A stretch of 9,060 nt of DNA. It comes from an uncultured Lachnospiraceae bacterium. GTDB lineage: Bacteria > Bacillota > Clostridia > Lachnospirales > Lachnospiraceae. The translations under genes were made by a program, and so were the position numbers. The DNA lies in NCBI GenBank assembly GCA_947175845.1, contig CAMWOK010000099.1, positions 1-9,060 on the forward strand, written 5' to 3'. The notes under the pieces are model-generated. The model saw nothing but the letters and a program-made list of their open reading frames with translations. It did not search any database and had not been told where the DNA came from. How positions within the stretch are numbered: position 1 is the first letter of the stretch; the number at the start of each line of letters is the position of its first letter. Positions 1-7,042 of the stretch are shown one piece after another.

Positions 1-1
1 T

Positions 2-421
2 GGTTGGCTCGGAGATGTGTTTATGAGACAGCTGATACGTAACGGTCTTCTGGAAAAGGGAACAATTCTTTTGTGGGATGAACCAGAAGCGAATTTGAAT
101 CCGGAATTGTATGATCTTGTTGCAGAGATCCTGTTACAATTACAAAGAAATGGAGTACAGATTTTTGTGGCAACACATAGTTATAATTTTGCCAAATATT
201 TAGAAATCCGGCGCACAAGTAAAGAACAAGTGATGTATCATAATCTATATAAAGGCCGTAATTTCCTTTCAGATGAACTAAAAGCACTTTCCTGGATAAG
301 TGGGATGAATGACGACAGTGAAGCAATATACAGTCAGTCTGCATACACAATGGATGAGATTCGGTATAATCACATTATGATTGCAGATAATAAACTGCTT
401 GACGAGGTATATGAACTATGA
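2..421 (+). CDS. AAA/ABC-type ATPase, C-terminal part (5' end outside window)
   Basis: This is the last 139 codons of a P-loop ATPase of the AAA_21/OLD-like group, the chromosomal ABC-fold ATPases often tied to DNA repair or anti-phage defence. Visible motifs are Walker B (TILLWDEPEANLNP, with the catalytic Glu after Asp) and the H-loop (FVATHSYNF). Walker A and the signature helix must lie upstream of the window. The frame is open to the window edge, and GTG at 17 or ATG at 23 fall inside the conserved run leading to Walker B, so neither is a real start. The tail after the H-loop is short, with no TOPRIM domain, so this is not a full OLD nuclease. The stop lies 10 bases before the next gene's preferred start, or overlaps it if an earlier ATG is used, which indicates translational coupling. 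The family call is firm; the substrate is unknown. Confidence 0.85.
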   Translation, partial: GWLGDVFMRQLIRNGLLEKGTILLWDEPEANLNPELYDLVAEILLQLQRNGVQIFVATHSYNFAKYLEIRRTSKEQVMYHNLYKGRNFLSDELKALSWISGMNDDSEAIYSQSAYTMDEIRYNHIMIADNKLLDEVYEL

Positions 422-431
422 GGAAATTCCT

Positions 432-941
432 ATGAAAAATATTTTTATAGAAGAGAACGGAGTATATAGCATTGATTGTTCCGGTGCCGAATGGGCAACG
501 GATAGAATGCATGAAGATTATCATAACGCAGGAATACATATTAATGATGTGGATTTTTTGATTGAAAATGCTGAAAACATTTTCATGGTAGAGTATAAGA
601 ATGCCTGCATTGCAAGTGCACAAAATCCTGCCGCATTTCAACCAATGACAGATAAAAAAATATTAACGGCAACGCGAAAGTTTTATGATTCCTTACACTA
701 TTTAAGGTTACTGGATAAAAATAAACCAGTTGAGTACATATATATCCTTGAATACCCAAATGGAGATGCAACGACCAGAAAAAGACTGCGAAATAGATTA
801 AAAACAGAATTACCGTTTGTCCTTCAGGAAAATATAGGAACGGGCAAAAAAATGATAGAGCAGGTAAAAGTTCTTTCTATAGCTGAGTGGAATGCGGATC
901 GTGTTTATGGAAATTATCCAATCAAGCCTATATCAGGATAG
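432..941 (+). CDS. Small protein with PD-(D/E)XK nuclease-like signature, partner of the upstream ATPase
   Basis: This 169-aa protein is not recognised by name. Its N-terminal third reads like a PD-(D/E)XK nuclease core: a helix with Glu20 (GAEWATDRMHEDY), then Asp41 in INDVDFLIE, then Glu54-x-Lys56 on a hydrophobic strand (FMVEYKNA). The rest is charged and helical, with no membrane segment or signal peptide, so it is probably cytosolic. ATG 432 is chosen because GAGGAAA at 420-426 sits at good spacing and the protein naturally begins MKNIFIEENG. An in-frame ATG at 411 (preceded by GAGGT), overlapping the ATPase end, is the main alternative. Tight linkage to the ATPase suggests the pair works together, perhaps as an ATP-controlled nuclease. 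That function is inference from a short motif. The frame ends at TAG 939-941 but stays open beyond it. Confidence 0.7.
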   Translation: MKNIFIEENGVYSIDCSGAEWATDRMHEDYHNAGIHINDVDFLIENAENIFMVEYKNACIASAQNPAAFQPMTDKKILTATRKFYDSLHYLRLLDKNKPVEYIYILEYPNGDATTRKRLRNRLKTELPFVLQENIGTGKKMIEQVKVLSIAEWNADRVYGNYPIKPISG

Positions 942-1191
942 ATTTGCCATGCGGCGCTGGATTCAGTGTATCAGATGATGCGATTTCAGAGCAAATCAGC
1001 TGCGTCAAACGACAACGAAGGCCTGAAAAATGCGCAGTCAGAACATCTTCGCAGGCATTACAAGGATCAAAACAAAGAACTGGAATGGACGATTCAAAAG
1101 GCTGATGTTCATACACAGCTGTCGGGAAAGGGTGTTTTACATATAGAAGATAACCCTGGTGATTGTATTATGATGCACGAGGAGAAAAACT
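942..1191 (+). other. 250-base gap between putative nuclease and GHKL ATPase genes; possible decayed or read-through coding
   Basis: No convincing gene is seen. In the same frame as the upstream nuclease gene, the sequence after its TAG stays open for 87 codons to a TGA at 1203-1205, overlapping the start of the GHKL gene. A second + frame and a - frame are also largely open here, so openness alone does not prove coding. No hairpin terminator is visible, so transcription may run through from the ATPase to the GHKL gene. The only clear signal is the AGGAG at 1180-1184 that serves the ATG at 1192. Confidence 0.45.
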
Positions 1192-4100
1192 ATGGGAAAA
1201 ATTGATTACAACGCAATATATACAAAAAATCGAGATGAATGGAAAGCATTGACAAACGATCCTCAGAAATATGAGGCTCTTTTGGCAGGACACTATTCAG
1301 ACAGTAATCATTTTGTTTACGAGCTGCTGCAAAATGCGGAGGATGCATTTGATGAAAAGGCTGGGATCTATGCAAGCAGTGTTGTTATAGAGTACTATCG
1401 GGATAAATTGATTTTTTATCATAATGGAAAGCCGTTTGATGAAACGGATGTCCGAGGTGTTTCTTCTATGCTCATGGGAACCAAGGATAAAGATGATGCT
1501 CAGACAATCGGCCGATTTGGTATGGGGTTTAAATCTGTGTTTAAGTATACTTATCAACCGGAAATATATTCAGATGATGAAGCATTTAAAATAACAAGAT
1601 ACCTGCTTCCGATTGAAATAGCTGAGGGATGGGATTATAAAAAAGAAAAAAAGTCTATGGTCTGTAAATTGGGTATGAACGGAGCTTTTTTGCCTTTTCG
1701 GCATGCAGAGCATCTGACTAAGATAGTGATACCATTTAAGAAATATGGCAAAGACGGAGAACTGGTTTCGATTTCAGGAGAGGATGTATTAAAAAAACTC
1801 GATGACCTTGATGGACAGATTCTACTTTTTCTTACACATATTCAAAGCCTTTACTGGGTGAATAAAGAAAACGATAAATTTGCGTATATTACGCTGAAAC
1901 GGGATAAACAGGACAATAAACTGAGTATTTGCCGCATAGAGGGAACAAATTACGGCGAAAAGGGAGAAATATCAAGATATTTGAAATTCCGAAAAGTATT
2001 CAGGCATGAAGTGATGAAAAATGCAGAGGTCAGTGTGGCATATAAACTTAATAGCCGTATGGATAATATTAACGAAGTTGATCACGCGCCAGTTTGGGTT
2101 TATTTCCCAACCAGAGATGAAACCGAATTGCCGTTTCTTATTCATGGTTCATTTGAAACAGCTGTCTCGCGCGAAAAGCTTATGTCACCGTCTGCTTTTA
2201 ACGACGACCTTTTTGATATACTTGGCGATTTGATTGCAGATTCCATGAAAGAGCTGACGCGCAGAAACCTGATCACACAGATGTTTATACGAAGAATCCT
2301 TATGAGAGCATTTGAAGACGAGACAAAAAACAAAACGATTCCCGGATTGAAAGAAAAGGTTACTGAAAGGATAAAGCAAAAAGGACTTTTGCCAGACAGG
2401 AAGGGAGAATATAGAAAGCCGGAGGATATGTTTGTGCCAATTCCGTATAAAATAGCGGATTTTGCAGACAGGCCGCCTTTTGATGAAGTTTTGGCAAATA
2501 AGATATTTGTTGTGTTTAACAACGACCGTGAGACAAAATTTAGTGAATATTTTAATTGGCTGGTACAGGATCTTGGGATAAGAACCTACAGGCTGTCTTG
2601 CTTTGCTGATGATTTGAAACTCCTTGCAGGAAGTGTCATTCCCGAGCAAGGAGATCAATTTGAAATGTTAAATGAGTTTTATACGTTTTTGTCAAATTAT
2701 CAGGAGTCGGTATTTGGAACAGGATTGTTATACTTTAGAGGGGGAGCATATGAGTCTGCAATAAGGCAGGATATTAAGGCGGCATGGAGAAAGCTTAGAA
2801 ATGCGCCTGTTATATTGAATCGCCTAAATCTACTTGTGCCTGCACAGGTAGATCAGAAGACGGTTTTATACCTTGGATCTTCAAGTGAATATAAGAGTAT
2901 TATGCTGTCAGAACTTGTAGATAGGAGGATAGCGGATACCTACTTGAAAGTGTTGCAGGAGGGGTTTCACATCCAGGAGTTTGACAATTTTCAGTACATT
3001 AAAGAAAAGGTGATTCAGAAATATATTAGAAAAGGGAATGATCATTGGTTTGCCAGTCGGGATGATTTTACAGATGAATATGTGGGAGATCTGAATCAGA
3101 TATTTGCGTTAATAAAAGAGACAGGAGATATTGTAAAGATAAAAGACTTATTAAAGGAAGCATATATTATAAAAATTAAGCCGGGGGTAAGTGCTGTACA
3201 GGGCACATTTGATCGACCAGGGGCTTGTTATATTCCTGTGTCGGAGGAAGGAATTAATTTAAATGTTTATTATGAACCGATAACAGTAGAAGAAGGATTG
3301 CAGTATGGATTTGAAGTTAACGCAATTGACAAGGATTTCTACGAAGAAAATGGTGTATCGTTAAGTTTATTGGCAAGCCTGGGACTGATAACAACTCCAG
3401 TGAAAGAGGGAAGGCGAAATCAGGAAGGTAAAGGTGATAATCACTGGATAGCAGTAGAAGGATATTGTCCGGAGATAAAGATTGACGGATTGAGAACTAA
3501 TTTAAAATATATTGCGGAGAATCCTGAGCAGGGTCTTGCCCGGCGAAAATCAGCGGAAATACTTAAGTTTCTATTGACAATCGCACATAAACTGCAAGGG
3601 AAAAAGCAGTTTAGAAAGAAGAATCCTTATTTGAGCGGATTAAGAAAGGCAGCTGTGTTATCAGACGTCATCCGTCAATATAAATGGATATTTGACAAAG
3701 AATTGAATGTTTTCACTCCATGTGAGTTATCTTGTTATGATTTAAATCAGGAACTGTATGGAGATTTGTATTCTGACAAAAGTGCGTATACAATTCTTGG
3801 GTTTGTAAAAAAAGAGATCGACAGTGCCGAGGAGACGCTGCAAAAAGCGCAAAATCTCAACAGTCAGGATAAGAAACGTCTGATTACCTGGCTTGCAAGG
3901 GATCTGGGGTTACAAGTGCCAAAGCTAATATCAGAGGAACAAGAGTGGGGAGATGAAGAGAAAACAGAGATGAAATTTGATCCCGAGGCATGGCAGGACG
4001 AAGCGTTTCCTGTTAGGCGTTTTAATAATATTGAATATCTGATTCAACATGTACAGGAGCAGTTCTATTGCGCGGATCCCATTGCATATCATGAGGTTTT

Positions 4101-4554
4101 AAGACGGATTCGCGTGAGTAAAAACGCTAAGGCAGACAAGGCGTATGCGATTGGTATGTATACAAATTCAAGTAACACGAGGATATGCCAGATATGCAAG
4201 AAGCCGATTTCTTTTATAGAGGTGCCTCAGATAGCAAATTTTGGAATTGAAATGCCTCAGCTTAATTTGTGTCTCTGCCTTGAGTGCGCCGCAAAATACA
4301 GGGCAGTGCGTGATAGTAATAAGGATGCATTTAAGAAGCAGATAAAAACAGCAATCTTTTCCATTGATGCACAGGAGTATTTGGAGGAGTATTCTATTGA
4401 ATTGCATGAGGATATGGTGTTGAATTTTACACAGATGCATATAGCAGAGATACAGGTAATTTTACATCTTCTCGACGAATACGGTATACCATCTGAAAGT
4501 GTTGGGAATGCGTATGAGGATAATGTTTCGAAACCTTTCATGCATTTGGTTTGA
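1192..4554 (+). CDS. Large GHKL (sacsin-like/HSP90-fold) ATPase with C-terminal Cys cluster
   Basis: This 1120-aa protein carries an N-terminal Bergerat-fold ATP-binding domain of the sacsin-like type. The N-box is HFVYELLQNAEDA (Glu44, Asn48, Asp51), the G1-like box is HNGKPF (residues 77-82), and the G2 glycine loop is IGRFGMGFKSVF (106-117). About 850 middle residues show no motif I can name. Near the C-terminus are C999-x2-C1002 and C1027-x-C1029-x2-C1032, a likely zinc knuckle. No signal peptide or membrane segment is evident. The start has AGGAG at 1180-1184, seven bases before the ATG. Proteins of this build occur in bacterial defence islands, and the upstream ATPase-nuclease pair fits that, but a defence role here is inference. 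ATP binding is well supported; enzymatic output is unknown. The gene is strikingly AT-rich (the 60 bases from 3121 are about 22% GC). Confidence 0.85.
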   Translation: MGKIDYNAIYTKNRDEWKALTNDPQKYEALLAGHYSDSNHFVYELLQNAEDAFDEKAGIYASSVVIEYYRDKLIFYHNGKPFDETDVRGVSSMLMGTKDKDDAQTIGRFGMGFKSVFKYTYQPEIYSDDEAFKITRYLLPIEIAEGWDYKKEKKSMVCKLGMNGAFLPFRHAEHLTKIVIPFKKYGKDGELVSISGEDVLKKLDDLDGQILLFLTHIQSLYWVNKENDKFAYITLKRDKQDNKLSICRIEGTNYGEKGEISRYLKFRKVFRHEVMKNAEVSVAYKLNSRMDNINEVDHAPVWVYFPTRDETELPFLIHGSFETAVSREKLMSPSAFNDDLFDILGDLIADSMKELTRRNLITQMFIRRILMRAFEDETKNKTIPGLKEKVTERIKQKGLLPDRKGEYRKPEDMFVPIPYKIADFADRPPFDEVLANKIFVVFNNDRETKFSEYFNWLVQDLGIRTYRLSCFADDLKLLAGSVIPEQGDQFEMLNEFYTFLSNYQESVFGTGLLYFRGGAYESAIRQDIKAAWRKLRNAPVILNRLNLLVPAQVDQKTVLYLGSSSEYKSIMLSELVDRRIADTYLKVLQEGFHIQEFDNFQYIKEKVIQKYIRKGNDHWFASRDDFTDEYVGDLNQIFALIKETGDIVKIKDLLKEAYIIKIKPGVSAVQGTFDRPGACYIPVSEEGINLNVYYEPITVEEGLQYGFEVNAIDKDFYEENGVSLSLLASLGLITTPVKEGRRNQEGKGDNHWIAVEGYCPEIKIDGLRTNLKYIAENPEQGLARRKSAEILKFLLTIAHKLQGKKQFRKKNPYLSGLRKAAVLSDVIRQYKWIFDKELNVFTPCELSCYDLNQELYGDLYSDKSAYTILGFVKKEIDSAEETLQKAQNLNSQDKKRLITWLARDLGLQVPKLISEEQEWGDEEKTEMKFDPEAWQDEAFPVRRFNNIEYLIQHVQEQFYCADPIAYHEVLRRIRVSKNAKADKAYAIGMYTNSSNTRICQICKKPISFIEVPQIANFGIEMPQLNLCLCLECAAKYRAVRDSNKDAFKKQIKTAIFSIDAQEYLEEYSIELHEDMVLNFTQMHIAEIQVILHLLDEYGIPSESVGNAYEDNVSKPFMHLV

Positions 4555-4715
4555 GATATTGGAGGACTGTAAAAAAATAACTGGCACATTTGCGGCGAAG
4601 GCAGCAGAGCGGGCGCGCTGGGCAGAAAAACCGTTGATAAAATAAGGGCATTAGTTCACGGACAGAGAACTGCAGCGGATTGAGCAGATATGCGGGAAAT
4701 AGAAAGGCAATTGTG
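4555..4715 (+). other. Spacer with remnant-like coding character after the GHKL gene
   Basis: No intact gene is seen. One frame gives a 28-codon run from TTG 4559 (LEDCKKITGTFAAKAAERAR...) ending in TAA. Slightly further on, another short open piece reads FTDRELQRIEQICGK before a TAG. Both look protein-like but are broken by stops. Base composition turns GC-richer here (GCGGCGAAGGCAGCAGAGCG) than in the gene just left, so this may be the scar or boundary of an insertion. I cannot name the parent gene. Confidence 0.3.
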
Positions 4716-4746
4716 AAAAAAGGACTGGTTTTTTCCAGTCCTTTTT
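4716..4746 (+). terminator. Rho-independent terminator ending the GHKL/island transcript
   Basis: The stem GGACTGG (4722-4728) pairs perfectly with CCAGTCC (4735-4741) around a TTTTTT loop. A run of six A before and five T after extend the pairing and supply the U-tract. It lies about 160 bases after the GHKL stop and insulates the flagellin promoter from the island. Confidence 0.93.
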
Positions 4747-4786
4747 ATGTTCTCAGAAACTGTTAAAATATTAGTATATATAATAA

Positions 4787-4806
4787 TATTTAGTTATAGC
4801 TAAAGT
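4787..4806 (+). repeat. 20-base quasi-palindrome at flagellin promoter, copy A
   Basis: The sequence TATTTAGTTATAGCTAAAGT overlaps the -35 box (TAAA at 4801-4804) of the flagellin promoter. A copy matching 18 of 20 bases lies in the same place relative to the - strand sigma-28 promoter at 7761-7780. The core TTTAGYTATARCTAAA is nearly self-complementary, and the two differing positions are exactly the ones that break symmetry. It could be a regulator site or an extended upstream promoter element; which one is not visible. Confidence 0.75.
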
Positions 4807-4828
4807 TTGTGCGCTTTTTAGCCGATAC
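4801..4828 (+). promoter_or_regulatory. Sigma-28 (SigD/FliA) promoter of the flagellin gene
   Basis: TAAAGTTT at 4801-4808 and GCCGATAC at 4821-4828 match the sigma-28 consensus (TAAA, about 15-16 bases, GCCGATAA/T), with a 16-base gap after TAAA. Transcription should start near 4835, giving a leader of about 70 bases before the flagellin start. This makes the flagellin a class-3 late flagellar gene, dependent on SigD and held back by FlgM until the hook is complete; the FlgM part is family knowledge. Confidence 0.92.
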
Positions 4829-4890
4829 ATAAATTGGAGGCATAGGGATACAAACCAAACGGAAGAGATAGGGAAATCAGATAACACTAC

Positions 4891-4898
4891 AAGGAGGT
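4891..4898 (+). promoter_or_regulatory. Strong ribosome binding site fixing a TTG start for flagellin
   Basis: AAGGAGGT is a near-perfect anti-16S match, eight bases before TTG 4907-4909. The next in-frame ATG (4925) would remove VIQHN, the conserved beginning of flagellins, so TTG is preferred as the start. Confidence 0.85.
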
Positions 4899-4906
4899 AG
4901 GGAAAT

Positions 4907-7006
4907 TTGGTAATACAGCACAATATGAGCGCTTTGAATGCAGGCAGGATGCTAAACATCACCGGCTGTGGTCTTGCGGGGACTGCTGAAAAATTAGCGA
5001 CTGGCTACAAGATCAACAGGGCTGCCGATGATGCCGCAGGACTTTCCATTTCAGAAAAAATGCGCAAAAAAATCAGGGGACTTGAAAGAGGAATGGAGAA
5101 TGTGCAGGACGGCATCTCGCTTTGCCAGGTGGCGGACGGGGCTTTGAACGAAGTGGCAGAGCTGCTTCAGCGCGCCAGAGAACTCAGCATTCAGGCATAT
5201 AACGACACGAATTCAAAACGCGACAGGCATACCATACAGGAGGAGATTGGACAGTGCATTGAAGAGTTGGACAGGGTGTTTGAGACGACAAAGTTCAACG
5301 AGATTTATATTTTTCAAAACGGCAAGCGGGTTCAGGGGGATGTGTATCACGCGGAGTCACACATGGTAAAAGCGTACACAACCACAATAAGGGATATGCC
5401 TTCCTGGCTGAAAATTAATGACGCAGTGGTCACACCAAACTCACATCCGCAGATAGAGCCGCATCCGGGGTATTTAAATCAGGCTTCGCAGACGCTCACC
5501 GCGATTATGAAACAGGATTTTAAGCTCAATGATGGATCTCTTGTGAAGGTGTATTATGGAAATGATCAGGGGACGACGGCTGATGGGTACCAGTGGGCGG
5601 GCGATTTCATCAAAAATACAGGGACTGCAGCGTACGCGGAACTGATGCAGCCGGGGCAGGCAATGTATGATTATATCACACGGCATCTTGACGGAAATGG
5701 CAATTATACAGGATGGACTGCTTCGTTTGGCGATAATGCGTCCGCGAAGGTTGATTTTTCCGAGTATGCACAGCTGACAGATGCTGCGCAGCTGTACAGT
5801 AAACTCAGCGAACTGGTGGGTGTGGAGATGGGATTTCCATGCGGCACATGCGGTAAGATGGAGGCAGTTCGGTTTTGCGGTGAATTTATGGGGCTGAACA
5901 ATCTGACTTTTCACGATCAGGTTGTTTATGTGGCAAAAGGTGAGATCAACTTGTCGGAAAAGAGTTTTCTCTGGGATGGAAAAAACTATACAGGGTATTT
6001 TGATGCCATCACAGATGTCATGGCGCTTGCGGACAATGATCCAAACAAGGCGGCAAAGACGACAGATCTGGCCAGAACTATCGCGGCAGATCTGGCGCAG
6101 TCGACCTACAATGTACTTAGCGGAGCCATGACAACACATTATGACAGGGCTGTTATGGATGGAAATGACCCATATAGTGTCTACGTTTACGATTACAGGG
6201 ATGTGGACTCAATTTCATCAGGAAGTTCGGCGGATGCAGGGATCGTGACATCTTCCCGTGTAAGCTTTGAGTATGAAGCGGAGGTGACAGGCGGATATTA
6301 TACGCACTATGACAGATGGGAAGGAAATTCGATTTGGATACAGGCAAGTGATGAAGTGGGAGATGGCATTCCCATTCATTCTAGCCATCTCTCAGCCGAT
6401 GTTCTGAAACTGAAGGATTACAGGGTCGATACCTATATCTCTGAGATTGTGATGGAGGATTACGAGGCGTATCAGAAGCGTCTGGCGGCGTGGGAAGCGG
6501 CGGCGCCGGATCCGAAGATAGAGCGGTACAAACAGACAGTTCCGGTCACAAAAATTATCACCCCGGCTCAGTTTGAGGTGATTCATGAGAACGGTGAGAA
6601 GAAAAGTGTGCTGAAAGCACCAGCGGTTGTGCAGACGACCACGGAGGAGCGGGAGTATATCCGGTACATCTATGACGAAAGCAAGGCGGGACCAAGACCA
6701 GTCCGCGGCAGCACGGTGCGTGAAAAGTATGCGCCATCAGAGCTTTCCCTGCTTGACGATGCGATTGCTGCGGTCAGTAAAGTGCGTTCTTATTACGGGG
6801 CTGTACAGAACAGACTCGAACACACTTACAACAATAATTACAATGCGGATGAGAATCTCACCTATGCGGAATCCAGGATTCGGGACACTGATATGGCAGA
6901 TGAAATGGTCAGAAATTCTCTGTTGAATATCTTACAGCAGGCGGGCCTGTCTATGCTTTCCCAGGCCAATCAGACGAATCAGGGAGTGGGTATGCTGCTA
7001 AGCTAA
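4907..7006 (+). CDS. fliC: Flagellin (large, with long variable central domain)
   Basis: This is the filament subunit, exported by the flagellar type III system and polymerised outside the cell. Residues 1-140 are the classic N-terminal D0/D1 helices (VIQHNMSALNA; ATGYKINRAADDAAGLSIS; QRARELSIQ at 88-96, the TLR5-recognition helix in known flagellins). Residues 613-699 are the C-terminal D1/D0 part, ending NQGVGMLLS. Between them lies a surface-exposed insert of about 470 residues, which makes the protein longer than the usual 270-500 aa. Unusual cysteines occur: C21, C73 and one near 109 in the helices, and CGTC (312-315) plus C324 in the insert. No HExxH motif is seen, so it is not a flagellinolysin. 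There is no signal peptide, as expected. It is a single-gene unit with its own sigma-28 promoter and terminator. The symbol could equally be hag. Confidence 0.95.
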   Translation: MVIQHNMSALNAGRMLNITGCGLAGTAEKLATGYKINRAADDAAGLSISEKMRKKIRGLERGMENVQDGISLCQVADGALNEVAELLQRARELSIQAYNDTNSKRDRHTIQEEIGQCIEELDRVFETTKFNEIYIFQNGKRVQGDVYHAESHMVKAYTTTIRDMPSWLKINDAVVTPNSHPQIEPHPGYLNQASQTLTAIMKQDFKLNDGSLVKVYYGNDQGTTADGYQWAGDFIKNTGTAAYAELMQPGQAMYDYITRHLDGNGNYTGWTASFGDNASAKVDFSEYAQLTDAAQLYSKLSELVGVEMGFPCGTCGKMEAVRFCGEFMGLNNLTFHDQVVYVAKGEINLSEKSFLWDGKNYTGYFDAITDVMALADNDPNKAAKTTDLARTIAADLAQSTYNVLSGAMTTHYDRAVMDGNDPYSVYVYDYRDVDSISSGSSADAGIVTSSRVSFEYEAEVTGGYYTHYDRWEGNSIWIQASDEVGDGIPIHSSHLSADVLKLKDYRVDTYISEIVMEDYEAYQKRLAAWEAAAPDPKIERYKQTVPVTKIITPAQFEVIHENGEKKSVLKAPAVVQTTTEEREYIRYIYDESKAGPRPVRGSTVREKYAPSELSLLDDAIAAVSKVRSYYGAVQNRLEHTYNNNYNADENLTYAESRIRDTDMADEMVRNSLLNILQQAGLSMLSQANQTNQGVGMLLS

Positions 7007-7034
7007 AAGGAAGACTTTGTTTTGTCTTCCTTTT
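7005..7034. terminator. Bidirectional terminator between flagellin and the convergent gene
   Basis: GGAAGAC (7009-7015) pairs with GTCTTCC (7024-7030) around an eight-base T-rich loop. AAAA precedes and TTTTT follows the stem, so a U-tract exists on both strands. It overlaps the flagellin stop codon and lies just beyond the stop of the - strand gene at 7043, so it can end both convergent transcripts. Confidence 0.9.
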
Positions 7035-7042
7035 TGTGTTGG

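Noticed and set aside
17..421. GTG at 17 (or ATG at 23) as the true start of the first gene
   Set aside because: The open frame continues to the window edge and these codons lie within the conserved stretch before Walker B; a real ATPase of this family needs Walker A further upstream.
966..1205. Stand-alone 79-aa gene between nuclease and GHKL genes
   Set aside because: No ribosome site precedes ATG 966, other frames are equally open, and it overlaps the GHKL start; kept only as a possible read-through or decayed tail.
2185..2658. Open frames on the - strand within the GHKL gene
   Set aside because: They are shadows of a clear 1120-aa coding frame with no domain or start support.
5474..6139. 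221-codon open frame on the - strand inside the flagellin gene
   Set aside because: It lies entirely antisense to a certain flagellin, is rich in Cys/His/Ile as shadow frames are, and has no supporting start signal.
4907..7006. Flagellinolysin (metalloprotease-bearing flagellin)
   Set aside because: The long insert suggested it, but no HExxH motif is present in the translated sequence.
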